NCBI GenBank assembly: GCA_022360175.1
Contig: JAKSDI010000027.1
Coordinates: 1-64,000 of the forward strand
Reading direction: 5' to 3'
DNA from: Chitinophagales bacterium
Lineage (GTDB): Bacteria; Bacteroidota; Bacteroidia; Chitinophagales; Saprospiraceae
DNA: 64,000 nt
Shown one piece after another: positions 18,317-29,020 of this stretch. Below the pieces are notes generated by a model, which was not told the origin of the DNA, made no database searches, and saw only the letters and a program-made list of their open reading frames with translations. Within the stretch, counting starts at the first letter, position 1; every line of letters starts with the position of its first letter. A program made the position numbers and the translations under genes.

Positions 18317-20095
18317 ATGGACTTCCGGCGCCTATTCGACATCTTCCCTTATCAACAAGCCCGTTTCCCCAATAAGAAGGCTTTGTCTTATAAAGCCGGA
18401 ATTCAATGGATACATTACTCTACAGATGAATGTATAGAATTGATCAATAAAGTAAGTGCAGGTTTATTAAGTTTAGGCTTAAAGCGTGGAGACAAAGTAG
18501 GCATATTGACTTATCGTGGTTGCCCACAATGGGCTTTTCTTGATTTTGGGATGCAGCAGATTGGCGTAATACCCGTACCGGTTCATGCCTCTTCCAGTCG
18601 AGATGAATTAACATATATATTTAAGGAAGCTGCTATTAGCTATTGTATTGTTTCCAATCGAGAACTATTGGACAAACTGGAAGGGATCCGCCCCGATTTA
18701 TCTACACTAAAGGGCATTTACACTATTCAAAAACTTCCCGATGCTCCCGGATTGGATCAACTAATGAAAGAACCTTCAGCTAATCATCTGGAAACCATTC
18801 AGGCTATGCGGGCAAGCATACACGAAGATGATCTCGCTACCATCATATACACTTCTGGCTCTTCCGGCCAACCCAAAGGAGTCATGTTATCTCACAAAAA
18901 TATCGTTAGTAACATTAAAGCTACCATTTCGCTTATTCCTACCAATTATACCAAGAGAGCTGTCAGTTTTCTACCGATGAGCCATATCTTTGAACGCATG
19001 GTGACTTATACCTATATGGCGGTAGGTGCTTCTCTCTATTATGCCTGGCAGAGAGATGATTTGCAAGCTTTTGTAAAAGAGGTACGCCCTCATTATTTTA
19101 CGGTTGTTCCTCGTTTTTTAGAGAATGTATACGATCAAATCGTCGACCGGATTAGCGAACGAGGTTTTTTAATAAAAAAGCTAGGACTGTGGGCTATCCG
19201 TATAGGTGAAAAATATCGGATAGGCCGTAATTTTGCCCTTGCCTATTGGATACAGTTACGACTAGCTAATCGGTTCGTTTTTTCATACTGGCGCCATCAA
19301 TTAGGAGGGCGTGTAGAAGGTCTGGTAGTCGGTTCGGCCGCTTTACAGCCTCGTTTGGCACGCTTGTTCACTGCGGCTCAAATCCCTGTAAAAGAAGGTT
19401 ATGGCCTTACGGAAACGTCTCCAGTTATTTCTTTTAATCGCTTCGAACCCGGAGGTACTCGTTTTGGTACAGTGGGCATTCCTATCCCCGGTATTGAAGT
19501 AAAGATAGAAACACAAGATGAAAAAGAGGAAGGTGAGATTCTGGTAAAAGGCCCAGGCATTATGATGGGGTACTTTCAAAATGAAGAAGCAACCAAGGCT
19601 GCTTTTACAGAAGACGGATGGCTACGTACTGGCGATGTTGGCCAATGGGCTGGAAAACGCTTTCTATCCATTACCGGAAGGAAAAAAGATATTTTTAAAA
19701 CTTCAAGTGGCAAGTATGTTGCTCCTGAAGAAATTGAAATCCACTTCAACACATCAACTTATATTGAGCAATGCCTGGCAGTTGGTTTTCAGCGCCCTTA
19801 TGTTGCTACATTAATCATTCCTCATTTTCCAAGCCTGAAGCGGTGGTGTGAAGAAAATGATATTCATTGGACCTCTCCACAGTACATGATACACAACCAC
19901 AAAATCATCCACTTCTATGAGAAGGAAATCGAACGCTTAAATAATGAACTCCCTAAACACAAAAGGAGCCGCAGCTTTCATCTTCTGCACGAAGCCTGGC
20001 AAGTAAGCAGCGGAGAGTTAACCCCTACTTTGAAGATTAAAAGGGAGGTAGTAACGAAGAAGTTTGAAAAGGAAATAACAGAAATGTACTCCTAA
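18317..20095 (+). CDS. Long-chain acyl-CoA synthetase (AMP-forming)
   Basis: A 592-residue enzyme that activates long-chain fatty acids to acyl-CoA with ATP. The AMP-binding P-loop is [15 protein letters not shown] (about residue 175), the adenine motif is GYGLTETSP, the hinge motif is TGDVGQW with [13 protein letters not shown], and the end [11 protein letters not shown] holds the C-terminal signature. It belongs to the eukaryotic-like ACSL group, as does the gene at 43329. Its stop overlaps the stop of the convergent prfC gene by four bases, so there is no spacer between the units. Confidence 0.9.
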   Translation: MDFRRLFDIFPYQQARFPNKKALSYKAGIQWIHYSTDECIELINKVSAGLLSLGLKRGDKVGILTYRGCPQWAFLDFGMQQIGVIPVPVHASSSRDELTYIFKEAAISYCIVSNRELLDKLEGIRPDLSTLKGIYTIQKLPDAPGLDQLMKEPSANHLETIQAMRASIHEDDLATIIYTSGSSGQPKGVMLSHKNIVSNIKATISLIPTNYTKRAVSFLPMSHIFERMVTYTYMAVGASLYYAWQRDDLQAFVKEVRPHYFTVVPRFLENVYDQIVDRISERGFLIKKLGLWAIRIGEKYRIGRNFALAYWIQLRLANRFVFSYWRHQLGGRVEGLVVGSAALQPRLARLFTAAQIPVKEGYGLTETSPVISFNRFEPGGTRFGTVGIPIPGIEVKIETQDEKEEGEILVKGPGIMMGYFQNEEATKAAFTEDGWLRTGDVGQWAGKRFLSITGRKKDIFKTSSGKYVAPEEIEIHFNTSTYIEQCLAVGFQRPYVATLIIPHFPSLKRWCEENDIHWTSPQYMIHNHKIIHFYEKEIERLNNELPKHKRSRSFHLLHEAWQVSSGELTPTLKIKREVVTKKFEKEITEMYS

Positions 20096-21669
20096 TACTC
20101 ACTCTTAAAATGGAAAGCTATCTCCGGATGATTTTCCTGCACCATCTTTAACGACCAGGAAGACTCTGCCAAATAAACCAGCTGACCATGCTTATCACGG
20201 GCAATATCTCTACGACGGCGTTGTAGAAATTCTTTCATTGCCTTATCATCTTCGCTATGCACCCAGCATGCTTTGTGTAAGTTGATGGGTTCATATTCAC
20301 ACTTAGCACCGTATTCATGTTCCAGGCGGTACTTAATTACATCAAACTGCAGAGCACCTACTGTACCTATAATTTTACGACCGTTTTCTTCCTTTATAAA
20401 CAACTGTGCCACCCCTTCATCCATCAGCTGTTCCAGGCCTTTAGCCAGTTGCTTAGATTTCAACGGATCTGCATTATTCACATAACGAAATTGCTCCGGA
20501 GAAAAACTGGGGATGCCCTTAAAATGTAATACTTCACCAGCAGTTACGGTATCTCCAATTTTGAAATTTCCAGAATCATACAAGCCAATCACATCACCAG
20601 GAAAAGCCTCCTCTACGACTGTTTTTTTAGCCGCCATAAAACTGGTAGGATTTGAGAATTTCATTTTCCTGTTCTGGCGTACATGTAAGTAGTTCGTATT
20701 CCGTTCAAATTTACCAGAACAAACCCTCATAAAAGCAATACGGTCGCGATGCTTGGGGTCCATATTGGCATGTATCTTGAAAACAAAACCTGCAAACTGT
20801 TCTTCTTCCGGATCGACTGACCGCTCTTCTGCTGCACGTGGCAAAGGAGTTGGTGCAATTTCTACAAAACAATCCAGCATCTCTTTTACCCCAAAGTTGT
20901 TGATAGCACTACCAAAGAAAACTGGAGACTGATTGCCTGTCATGTATGCCTCTTTATCAAAATCAGGATACACTTCTGTAATCATGGTGACTTCTTCTCT
21001 CAATTCTGCCGCTGCTGCTTCACCAACATGTTGCTCCAATTCTGAGCTATCTAAATCCGTTATTTCTATAACATCTTCTTGTTGCTTACTATGTGGCCGG
21101 AACAATACCAGCTTTTGTTCATACAAATTATAAACACCCTGAAAACGCTGTCCCATCCCAATGGGCCAGCTAAGTGGACATACATTTAAACCTAACTTCT
21201 GCTCTACTTCGTCAAGCAGGTCAAATCCGTCTAACCCCTCTCTATCCAGCTTGTTTATAAAAACGATAATAGGAGTTTGGCGCATTCGGCATACACTTAC
21301 CAGCTTTTCCGTTTGTATTTCCACCCCTTTCGCTACATCAATAACTACAATTACACTATCTACAGCAGTAAGCGTACGATAAGTATCCTCTGCAAAATCC
21401 TGGTGACCCGGTGTATCCAGGATATTAATCTTTTGTCCTCTATACTCAAAAGCCATCACAGAAGTAGCTACAGAGATACCTCTTTGTCGTTCTATCTCCA
21501 TAAAATCGGAGGTAGCACTACGCTTTATCTTATTTGACTTTACAGCTCCTGCTACCTGAATAGCACCACCAAAAAGAAGTAACTTTTCCGTTAGTGTAGT
21601 TTTACCTGCATCCGGGTGGCTAATAATGCCAAAGGTTTTTCTTTTGCTGATTTCGTCCTTTAATGCCAT
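20092..21669 (-). CDS. prfC: Peptide chain release factor 3
   Basis: A translational GTPase that recycles RF1/RF2 after peptide release. I place the start at the ATG at 21667-21669 ([16 protein letters not shown]), giving 525 residues, the normal RF3 length; the longer reading frame adds 32 residues with no homology-like character. G1 is SHPDAGKTT, the switch region contains [13 protein letters not shown]3 is DTPGHQDF and G4 is NKLD. The C-terminal half has domain III signatures ([10 protein letters not shown]). It is convergent with the acyl-CoA synthetase and divergent from the antiporter gene. Confidence 0.95.
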   Translation of the reverse strand: MALKDEISKRKTFGIISHPDAGKTTLTEKLLLFGGAIQVAGAVKSNKIKRSATSDFMEIERQRGISVATSVMAFEYRGQKINILDTPGHQDFAEDTYRTLTAVDSVIVVIDVAKGVEIQTEKLVSVCRMRQTPIIVFINKLDREGLDGFDLLDEVEQKLGLNVCPLSWPIGMGQRFQGVYNLYEQKLVLFRPHSKQQEDVIEITDLDSSELEQHVGEAAAAELREEVTMITEVYPDFDKEAYMTGNQSPVFFGSAINNFGVKEMLDCFVEIAPTPLPRAAEERSVDPEEEQFAGFVFKIHANMDPKHRDRIAFMRVCSGKFERNTNYLHVRQNRKMKFSNPTSFMAAKKTVVEEAFPGDVIGLYDSGNFKIGDTVTAGEVLHFKGIPSFSPEQFRYVNNADPLKSKQLAKGLEQLMDEGVAQLFIKEENGRKIIGTVGALQFDVIKYRLEHEYGAKCEYEPINLHKACWVHSEDDKAMKEFLQRRRRDIARDKHGQLVYLAESSWSLKMVQENHPEIAFHFKSEY

Positions 21670-21776
21670 GTGATATATAAAATTACGAGCATGACTAGCT
21701 ACAATACTGCTCAAAGCCGCAAAGGTAAGTATTTTCGTTATATTGCGACTATCAATTAATTTCATAGTTATACAAG

Positions 21777-23630
21777 ATGTTAGAACTGGCCGGTATCATC
21801 ATATTAGGAATTTTTGCGCAATGGCTGGCGTGGCGTATCAAAGTACCCGCTATTTTACCCCTGATATTGATAGGACTGGCAGTGGGCCCTTTATCCACTT
21901 ATTACACAGAGGATGGTAGTAAATTAATTGACCCTATTGTTGGTAATGACTTGGGCGAAGGCATGTTTCTGGATAAGTACCTCTTCGCTTTTGTTTCTTT
22001 AGCTATTGGCATCATTCTATTTGAAGGAGGCCTAACACTCAAACGAAAAGAAATTGCAGGTGTAGGCCCTGCTATTGTTAAATTAATCACGATTGGACCT
22101 ATCGTAACTTTTATCGGCGGAGGATTAGCAGCCCATTATTTGCTGGGGCTTAATTGGGCAATTGCTTTTCTCTTTGGTGCACTCGTTATCGTTACCGGCC
22201 CTACCGTCATTGCTCCTATTCTTCAAAATATCCCGCTCAATCGCAATGTATCAACGGTACTCAAATGGGAAGGTATATTGATTGATCCCATAGGAGCATT
22301 AGTAGCAGTACTAGTATTTGAGTTCATTCGTTCGGCAGAGGGCGGAGTAGCTTTTACTTCTCATGCTCTTATATCTTTTTTCAGAATTATCTTAATAGGT
22401 TTGGCATCTGGAGCAATCGCTGCCTCTGCTTTATATAGACTATTAAAAGCGGAGTTGATTCCACACTATCTGCTTAATGTATTCACGCTCGCTACGGTTT
22501 TAGCAGTCTTCACCTTCTCAGATATGTTAGCGCACGAATCTGGCCTATTAGCAGTAGTTATCATGGGTATGATTTTGGGCAATATGGATGTCCCCCGCAT
22601 TAAAGAAATCCTTTCCTTCAAAGAATCTCTTAGCGTATTACTTATTAGTATTTTGTTCATCATTTTGGCCGCCATGATCGATGTAAAGGATATTGAAATC
22701 ATCCTTGGAGACTGGAACTCCTTGTGGCTATTCCTTTTTGTCGTATTTATTCTCCGTCCTTTGGGAGTCTTTCTGAGTAGTAATAAAGCCAGTCTTAACT
22801 TTCGCGAAAAGCTATTCATTTCATGGGTAGGGCCAAGAGGCATTGTTGCAGCAGGTATCGCGTCTCTATTTGGACTAACGCTTACCAATGAAACACCTCC
22901 CGTAGAACAAGCCGAATACCTAACACCTCTGGTATTCATGATTGTATTAGGTACTGTATTAATTAATGCTACCACTGCCCGTCTTGTAGCCCGTTTATTA
23001 AAGGTAACTCTAGAAGCATCAGAAGGTATTTTAATAGTAGGAGCCAATGGAGCGGCTCGCATTATAGGCCAATATTTAAAAGACAATGACCGCCATGTTG
23101 TGCTCGTAGATAATAATGCTGGTAGCATACAAAAAGCTCAGGATGATGGACTGGAAGCCTTCCTTGTCAATATCTACACAGAAGATCTCGCTGAGCAATT
23201 CGAACTACTGGATATGGGTTATATGATTGCCATGACCAGCAGCGTAGATGTCAATCAGTATGTCATGAGGAGGTATCAGAAAATATTTGGAGAAAATGGA
23301 GCATTCCGGCTCATTACTCCTGATGAGTTGAAAACAAATACAACAGACTTACCTCCTCAGGGGATTTTTTCTCTTCACGATGACTTTCTCAATCTCAATG
23401 AAATTGCTCGTGATTATCCTCAAATACACGAAATAGAAATAAAAACCGTAGCTACACTAAAACACTTAATCCAGCATATTGCCAAACAAAACAATTCTGC
23501 ACCATTGTTTGTAAAAACCAATAGCGGACCCATAGAAATTATTCCTCATGACCTCAGCAGCCTGAAAGTAGAGGAAGGATTTAAATTGGTTTATCTGGGT
23601 GAGGAAATACAATATACAGATACTGAGTAA
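21777..23630 (+). CDS. CPA1-type cation/proton antiporter with RCK (TrkA-N) domain
   Basis: A 617-residue transporter. The first about 400 residues hold 12 or so membrane helices, with GPTVIAPIL and [12 protein letters not shown] as the ion-binding region and [13 protein letters not shown] near 352. Residues about 416-540 form a Rossmann TrkA-N domain ([15 protein letters not shown]) that may bind nucleotide and gate the channel. It would exchange Na+ or K+ for H+ at the inner membrane. A small C-terminal domain follows. It is transcribed away from prfC with about 107 bases between their starts. The ion preference cannot be read from sequence. Confidence 0.9.
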   Translation: MLELAGIIILGIFAQWLAWRIKVPAILPLILIGLAVGPLSTYYTEDGSKLIDPIVGNDLGEGMFLDKYLFAFVSLAIGIILFEGGLTLKRKEIAGVGPAIVKLITIGPIVTFIGGGLAAHYLLGLNWAIAFLFGALVIVTGPTVIAPILQNIPLNRNVSTVLKWEGILIDPIGALVAVLVFEFIRSAEGGVAFTSHALISFFRIILIGLASGAIAASALYRLLKAELIPHYLLNVFTLATVLAVFTFSDMLAHESGLLAVVIMGMILGNMDVPRIKEILSFKESLSVLLISILFIILAAMIDVKDIEIILGDWNSLWLFLFVVFILRPLGVFLSSNKASLNFREKLFISWVGPRGIVAAGIASLFGLTLTNETPPVEQAEYLTPLVFMIVLGTVLINATTARLVARLLKVTLEASEGILIVGANGAARIIGQYLKDNDRHVVLVDNNAGSIQKAQDDGLEAFLVNIYTEDLAEQFELLDMGYMIAMTSSVDVNQYVMRRYQKIFGENGAFRLITPDELKTNTTDLPPQGIFSLHDDFLNLNEIARDYPQIHEIEIKTVATLKHLIQHIAKQNNSAPLFVKTNSGPIEIIPHDLSSLKVEEGFKLVYLGEEIQYTDTE

Positions 23631-24063
23631 TCAGATGTTTTTAATTAAAAAGTAACACCAATTAGCATCCCCTGGCTTGCTATAATCATTATTCTGCACC
23701 TTTATAGCAGAATTCAGAAAATTGATAACGTCCTCACACACTCCTACAATCAAATAAGAAATGGCCACTTCAAACAATAAGATCACGTTGATCAGATAAA
23801 GGGTATACAAGTACATTATCAATGATGAAACGACAATGTACTTTTAAAAGTTAAGTATTTAAAAATCAGCTACCATCTAAGCATTTAGCAATGCTTTCAT
23901 AACAGCAAGTCTATTGATTTTATTCGTTAAGCTATTCATAAATAATAGGATTAATCCTTTTTTCTTTTAAAGATTTAACTATATTGAGAGTCAAACTATC
24001 ATTTGTAATTGCTTTACCTGATTACAGATGATGATATATGTGAAACTTCTATACTAAACATTC
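23631..24063. other. 433-bp intergenic gap
   Basis: This AT-rich stretch lies between the antiporter and the SulP gene. A minus-strand ORF of 63 residues with one hydrophobic segment (23631-23822) is present, but it abuts the antiporter stop exactly and has no family resemblance I can see. No strong hairpin, tRNA or repeat was noticed. It probably carries the promoter of the SulP gene. Confidence 0.4.
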
Positions 24064-26025
24064 ATGAAAAACGTCTTCAAGCTTGATTTCTCCAATATCA
24101 GGGGGGATTTCTTTGGTGGCCTTACTGCTGGTATTGTTGCCCTTCCACTAGCATTGGCCTTTGGTGCTCAAACAGAATTAGGTGCGATGGCTGGATTATA
24201 TGGCGCCATTGCAATAGCAATACTTGCAGCATTTTTTGGTGGTACTCCCACACAGATAAGTGGCCCTACTGCTCCTATGACCGTAGTTTCCGCAGCAGTT
24301 ATTGCCAGTGCCATTACAAAGTCAGGTGCAACTTCTGTTGAAGAAGCACTACCATTAATTATTGCCACTTTCTTTTTAGCTGGTGCCATAGAAGCCCTGA
24401 TGGGAGTCATCAAACTCGGCCGATATATACGGTATATACCTTATCCCGTAGTTTCTGGTTTTATGAGTGGTATCGGAGTTATTATTATCATTACTCAAAT
24501 ATTTCCTCTATTGGGTTACAACCCTACTAATGATACTGATTTAGTAGATCAAAAAATGCCTCATGCAGAAGAATTAATTTTGGAAAAAATCCTACAACAG
24601 GAAGAGGCTGAAGGTGTTTTGAGCGGGATTATGAGCAAAGAAGATCTGGCAGAAACAACTCGTAGAGCAGAAGCGGTCAGTGTAGAAGAAATACGCGACG
24701 AAGCTAAGCGTTTAGCAAAACAGGAAGCAAGTGGTACAAAAGGTACTATATTAAACATCATGCGTCCGTTTAGTATTCCCGGCATGATCAACTGGATCAA
24801 CCTAGGACTTGGGCTACTGACGATCCTCATTATTTACGGTTTCAAAAGGATCACTAAGGCTATTCCAAGTTCTTTAGTTTCCCTGATTATTGTCACCCCA
24901 CTTGCCTTCTTCCTTTTCAGGGGGCAAATCCCCATAATTGGTGCAGTGGAAAGTGGAATTCCTCCCATACACCTTAACTTCTTTGGTTCATATATGAATC
25001 TGGGTACCTTAGGGATTATATTAGAGTTTGCTCTTACACTGGCGGCTCTTGGTGCTATTGACTCTTTGCTTACTTCAGTAGTAGCAGACAATATAACGAA
25101 GACAAGACATGATAGTGATCAGGAATTGATTGGCCAGGGCTTAGGTAATATGGCTGCAGCTCTGTTCGGCGGTTTACCTGGTGCAGGAGCAACCATGCGT
25201 ACTGTTATCAACGTACAATCTGGAGGTAAAACTAAAATTTCAGGAGTTATCTCTGGTTTTTTCTTACTAGCTGTGTTATTAGGGCTTGGCCCCATCGTAG
25301 CCTATATACCCAATGCTGTTCTAGCGGGCATTCTTATCACAGTAGGTATTGGTATTATAGATTATAAAGGTTTGAAACACCTACGAAGCGTTCCACGCTC
25401 TGATGCAGCCGTTATGATAGCTGTGTTACTACTGACTGTTTTTGTCGACCTCTTAGTAGCAGTAGCTCTTGGACTCATACTAGCTGCAATATTATTTATG
25501 AAGAAAATCTCTGATGTGGTAGAATATCGCACAAATTCAGCACCTCTAAAAGAATTCGCAAGAGAAGTACCATGGAAAGATGAAGGAAACATTATAGAGC
25601 AAATTGGTGACAAAATCTATATTAAGCACTTAGATGGCCCGCTCTTTTTTGGATTTGCATCTCGTTTCCAGCAAATGGTCAACGCCTTACCCGAAATAAA
25701 GGTAGTAATCCTTCGTATGGAAAAAGTGCCTTATGTTGATCAATCCGGCTTGTATGCGATGGAAGAGGCAGTATTGGGACTTCGTCAGCGAGGGATCGTA
25801 GTAGCTTTCACTGGTTTGCATGGACAACCAAAGGATATGTTTGAGCAAATTAACTTACTTCCTGGGCTTATCAATGAAGAATATTCTTTTGAAACCTTTG
25901 CTGACTGTACACGCTGGCTAAAGCCTTATATACACGAAGCAAACCTGCAATATCTTGCCGACGAACAAAGTGCAGAAGGAAAAAGTACATCTATGCAATC
26001 AAACAACAATCAATTAGAAAGCTAA
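24064..26025 (+). CDS. SulP-family anion transporter with STAS domain
   Basis: A 653-residue inner-membrane protein. The opening (GLTAGIVALPLALAFG) and ISGPTAPMT motif are SulP/SLC26 signatures for transport of sulfate, bicarbonate or carboxylates. Between membrane segments, about residues 159-232, there is a charged helical insert (many Glu/Ala/Arg) not needed in compact SulP proteins. Residues about 513-630 form a STAS domain, with VPYVDQSGLYAMEEAV as its phosphorylatable-loop region. It is 43 bases before a TetR regulator. Substrate is unknown; a bicarbonate role is a guess. Confidence 0.9.
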   Translation: MKNVFKLDFSNIRGDFFGGLTAGIVALPLALAFGAQTELGAMAGLYGAIAIAILAAFFGGTPTQISGPTAPMTVVSAAVIASAITKSGATSVEEALPLIIATFFLAGAIEALMGVIKLGRYIRYIPYPVVSGFMSGIGVIIIITQIFPLLGYNPTNDTDLVDQKMPHAEELILEKILQQEEAEGVLSGIMSKEDLAETTRRAEAVSVEEIRDEAKRLAKQEASGTKGTILNIMRPFSIPGMINWINLGLGLLTILIIYGFKRITKAIPSSLVSLIIVTPLAFFLFRGQIPIIGAVESGIPPIHLNFFGSYMNLGTLGIILEFALTLAALGAIDSLLTSVVADNITKTRHDSDQELIGQGLGNMAAALFGGLPGAGATMRTVINVQSGGKTKISGVISGFFLLAVLLGLGPIVAYIPNAVLAGILITVGIGIIDYKGLKHLRSVPRSDAAVMIAVLLLTVFVDLLVAVALGLILAAILFMKKISDVVEYRTNSAPLKEFAREVPWKDEGNIIEQIGDKIYIKHLDGPLFFGFASRFQQMVNALPEIKVVILRMEKVPYVDQSGLYAMEEAVLGLRQRGIVVAFTGLHGQPKDMFEQINLLPGLINEEYSFETFADCTRWLKPYIHEANLQYLADEQSAEGKSTSMQSNNNQLES

Positions 26026-26068
26026 AGTTTTCTAAATTTGCATCTGGCTCTTCTAAAGCGACTGGATT

Positions 26069-26758
26069 ATGGCAGTTACTATTCAAATGCAACTGAATGA
26101 TAAACTATATCTGAGAGACCCTCAGCATACTAAGCTGGGGCGTCGTATCATTCAGTATAGCATTCTACTAATTGATGAAATCGGTTTTGAAGCCTTCACC
26201 TTTAAGAAACTAGCAGAACGCATTAGTTCAACAGAGGCTTCGGTATATAGATATTTCGAAAACAAGCACCTGCTCCTGGTTTATCTGTTATGTTGGTACT
26301 GGGAATGGATGAAGTTTAGGATCGATTATCACACTATGAATATTGATGATCCTAAGAGGAAGCTTAAAATCGCCATCCAATCTATTGTAGATACAACCAG
26401 AAGGAATACTTCTATAGAATTCGTAGACGAAGACATTTTACATCGTATTGTAGTAGCAGAATCGACCAAAGCATATCACACCAAGGAAGTAGATAAAGAA
26501 AATAAGGACGGCTTTTTCCTGACCTATAAAGGGCTCTCAGGAAGCATTGCCAAAATCATCTCTGAAATTAAACCTGATTACACTTATCCAAGAGCCTTGG
26601 CGAGTACTCTATTAGAGATGGCTAATAATCATATCTATTTTGCAATGCACCTTCCTTCTTTAACAGATGTCAAAATCAAAGATGGAGATTTGAGCGAAGT
26701 GGAACAGTTATTAGAAGATTTTGCTTTCGGCTTATTGGGGTGCAGAATGAATATGTAA
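26069..26758 (+). CDS. TetR/AcrR-family transcriptional regulator
   Basis: A 229-residue repressor-type protein. The helix-turn-helix is at about residues 37-75 (FEAFTFKKLAERISS, ASVYRYFENKHLLL). The ligand-binding half is helical and rather long. It lies 43 bases after the SulP gene in the same direction and faces a FabG-like gene across a shared terminator. Either could be its target. The ligand is unknown; many such regulators near acyl-CoA genes sense acyl-CoA, which is only an idea here. Confidence 0.85.
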   Translation: MAVTIQMQLNDKLYLRDPQHTKLGRRIIQYSILLIDEIGFEAFTFKKLAERISSTEASVYRYFENKHLLLVYLLCWYWEWMKFRIDYHTMNIDDPKRKLKIAIQSIVDTTRRNTSIEFVDEDILHRIVVAESTKAYHTKEVDKENKDGFFLTYKGLSGSIAKIISEIKPDYTYPRALASTLLEMANNHIYFAMHLPSLTDVKIKDGDLSEVEQLLEDFAFGLLGCRMNM

Positions 26759-26817
26759 TAGATAAGATCGTTGTTGATGACTTAATATCATTTCAACATC
26801 CTGTTAAGTTACAAAAC

Positions 26818-26849
26818 AAGAGCATAGTCTGTAAATAGGCTATGCTCTT
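26818..26849. terminator. Bidirectional terminator between TetR and FabG-like genes
   Basis: AAGAGCATAGTCT (26818-26830) pairs with AGGCTATGCTCTT (26837-26849) with a single wobble and a six-base loop GTAAAT. It is centred between two convergent genes and flanked by short A and T tracts, so it can serve both strands. Confidence 0.75.
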
Positions 26850-26898
26850 TGTCATTACCCAATTATCTACATGAATATAGGTGGTGTATTATCTTATC

Positions 26899-27636
26899 TT
26901 AAAGGACCAAACCTCCATCTACACTTAAAGTCGTGCCTGTAATGAAGGCTGCTTCATCCGATGCTAGGAAAGCATAGGCATTAGCAATATCTTCTACTTC
27001 TCCCAAACGGCCTAGTGGCGTTTTTCCACGAAGGCCATCCAAAATATTTTCAGGAACAGTGCTCATCATATCTGTATTAATAAAGCCTGGTGCTACTGCA
27101 TTTACAGTAATCCCTTTGCGGCCAAACTCACGAGCCCATACCTTGGTCATACCAATTACACCTGCTTTGGCTGCTACATAATTAGATTGGCCAAAATTGC
27201 CATATAAAGCAACTACTGAGGCCGCATTTAAAATACGCCCCCAACCATTTTCTGCCATATATGGAAACACTGCTTTTGCACAATTAAAAACACCGGTCAG
27301 GTTTACGCTGATCACCTGATCCCATTGTTCTTCCGTCATTTTTTTCATAGAAGAATCTCGAGTGATGCCTGCATTATTTACAAGAATATCAATACTTCCG
27401 TAGGTCTTTTTCACCTGTGCTGCAGCTTCTTTTACAGCTTCCAATGAAGCGGTATTCACCTTAAGGAAACTTACTTTATCAGCTCCCAATTCAGCAATTG
27501 CTTCATTGGCACTTTCTTCATCTATATCCCAAATAGATACTTTTGAGCCTTCTGCAACAAATTTTTTAACAGTAGCCAGGCCAATTCCTTTAGCACCTCC
27601 AGTAACGATTGCAACTTTATCTTGTAACTTACCCAT
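26899..27636 (-). CDS. fabG: 3-oxoacyl-ACP / acetoacetyl-CoA reductase (SDR)
   Basis: A 245-residue classical SDR. The NADPH loop is TGGAKGIG (12-19), the structural motif NNAG (87-90), and the catalytic residues are Ser140, Tyr153 and Lys157 (YVAAK). The GNFGQSNYVAAKAG stretch is a FabG/PhaB signature. It reduces a beta-ketoacyl thioester to the (R)-hydroxy form in fatty-acid or polyhydroxyalkanoate metabolism. It is isolated from any fab cluster, so a PhaB-like or secondary role is as likely as core lipid synthesis. Confidence 0.88.
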   Translation of the reverse strand: MGKLQDKVAIVTGGAKGIGLATVKKFVAEGSKVSIWDIDEESANEAIAELGADKVSFLKVNTASLEAVKEAAAQVKKTYGSIDILVNNAGITRDSSMKKMTEEQWDQVISVNLTGVFNCAKAVFPYMAENGWGRILNAASVVALYGNFGQSNYVAAKAGVIGMTKVWAREFGRKGITVNAVAPGFINTDMMSTVPENILDGLRGKTPLGRLGEVEDIANAYAFLASDEAAFITGTTLSVDGGLVL

Positions 27637-27899
27637 TGTTTAATTTTGATAATTAGCATGATTTGAAGTCGCCTCAATATAACTAGCATTACAGGGCTTT
27701 GATGCTACAAAAAAAACATCAATGACCTTGACTAAACAACTCCTCAAACAACCCAACCACACTAAAACTCTATATATCAACCCATTACGCCCTCAGTAAA
27801 ACAAGGTTGATTTATACTCAATACTTATAGCCAGTTTTTCTATTCGTATATATATGCTTATCATCATGCCCTATTTCAAGTACACCCAATATCAAATTT

Positions 27900-28766
27900 A
27901 TGAAGAGCTGGAGATATCCTTATCCTGTTAAAACGGTCAGTACACCTTCTGTACCTTCTCTTGCTTATGTGGATGAAGGGAGTGGTTCTCCATTAATTTT
28001 CATTCATGGATTGGGCAGTAACCTGCATGCCTGGAAAAAAAATATAGATGAACTTCGCCGCTCTTATCGCTGTATTGCCATCGATTTACCTGGCTATGGA
28101 AAATCTAGCCAAAAGGATTTTCCCTTTACGATGTCTTTTTTTTCCAAAGCTATCCTTGAATTCATAGAAGCTTTGGGCTTGTCAGATGTCACACTTATTG
28201 GGCACTCTATGGGTGGGCACATCTCTGTTATGACTAGCTTAAAACAACAAGAAGTCATTAAGTCACTAATACTAATAGCTCCTGCAGGCTTCGAAACCTT
28301 TACTGAAAGAGAAAAAAGCTGGTTTGATATAACGCTAACTCCTGGTATTATCAAATCGCTCACTGCCAGCCAAATCATCCGAAATTTTGAAATCAATTTT
28401 CACCACTTTCCCGAAGATGCCCGCTTTATGATAGATGACCGCATGATAATGAGGGAAGTAGGAGAAGCCTATGATCATTTTTGTAAAATGATTCCTGCCT
28501 GTATTAAAGGTATGTTGAAAGAGCCCATTTTCGAACAGCTTTCATCTATTCAGCAAGACACCCTTATTCTTTATGGAACAGAAGATCAACTTATTCCTAA
28601 CAGGCTCATACATCCTCATCTTAGTGTACAAGCGATAGCACGTGCAGGCCATCAGCAAATCCCCAACAGCTATCTATCACTAATTCCAGATGCGGGGCAT
28701 TTTCCTCAATGGGAACAGGCATTCCTAGTCAACATCGCCATCATTAATTTCCTAAAAACACAATAA
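27900..28766 (+). CDS. Alpha/beta hydrolase
   Basis: A 288-residue cytoplasmic hydrolase. The oxyanion motif is HGLGS (36-40), the nucleophile elbow is GHSMGG with Ser103, a probable Asp lies in YGTEDQLIP, and the His is in PDAGHFPQWE near residue 270. A helical lid lies at about 130-200. Overall it resembles epoxide-hydrolase/carboxylesterase-like enzymes with no definite substrate. It is divergent from the FabG-like gene with 263 bases between the starts, which probably hold both promoters. Confidence 0.85.
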   Translation: MKSWRYPYPVKTVSTPSVPSLAYVDEGSGSPLIFIHGLGSNLHAWKKNIDELRRSYRCIAIDLPGYGKSSQKDFPFTMSFFSKAILEFIEALGLSDVTLIGHSMGGHISVMTSLKQQEVIKSLILIAPAGFETFTEREKSWFDITLTPGIIKSLTASQIIRNFEINFHHFPEDARFMIDDRMIMREVGEAYDHFCKMIPACIKGMLKEPIFEQLSSIQQDTLILYGTEDQLIPNRLIHPHLSVQAIARAGHQQIPNSYLSLIPDAGHFPQWEQAFLVNIAIINFLKTQ

Positions 28767-28877
28767 GCCAAAACAAAAGTCAACCCATCTCTACCTCTAC
28801 CTATGAGGTCCTTTAAATTAAAGGCTTTGATTTGATTATTTTCTTCTTAATGTGTTAAAGTCAAGGTTAGTGGCCTT

Positions 28878-28934
28878 GTCAAAAATTTATGCGCTTCATT
28901 TTTACCATTCTATTTTGTCGACAGAATTTTTGAC
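28878..28934. promoter_or_regulatory. Inverted repeat upstream of the TonB receptor gene
   Basis: GTCAAAAATT (28878-28887) and its exact complement AATTTTTGAC (28925-28934) lie about 90-140 bases before the receptor start. The 37-base spacing is long for a single repressor site, but the two halves could form a leader hairpin or a looped operator. Confidence 0.35.
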
Positions 28935-29020
28935 GGAATCAATTACACATCCTGCAATTTGATTTCGAACTAACTACTTATTTCAACCAATCATATCAAA
29001 CCTTAAAAGAAGCTCTAATC

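Noticed and set aside
22466-23128. 220-residue minus-strand ORF
   Set aside because: It lies antisense to the conserved antiporter membrane domain and its composition (Ser/Thr/Arg-rich, no family motif) is what a shadow frame gives.
23631-23822. 63-residue minus-strand ORF with a hydrophobic part
   Set aside because: It abuts the antiporter stop exactly and has no supporting ribosome site, neighbour or family; left as intergenic, though not excluded.
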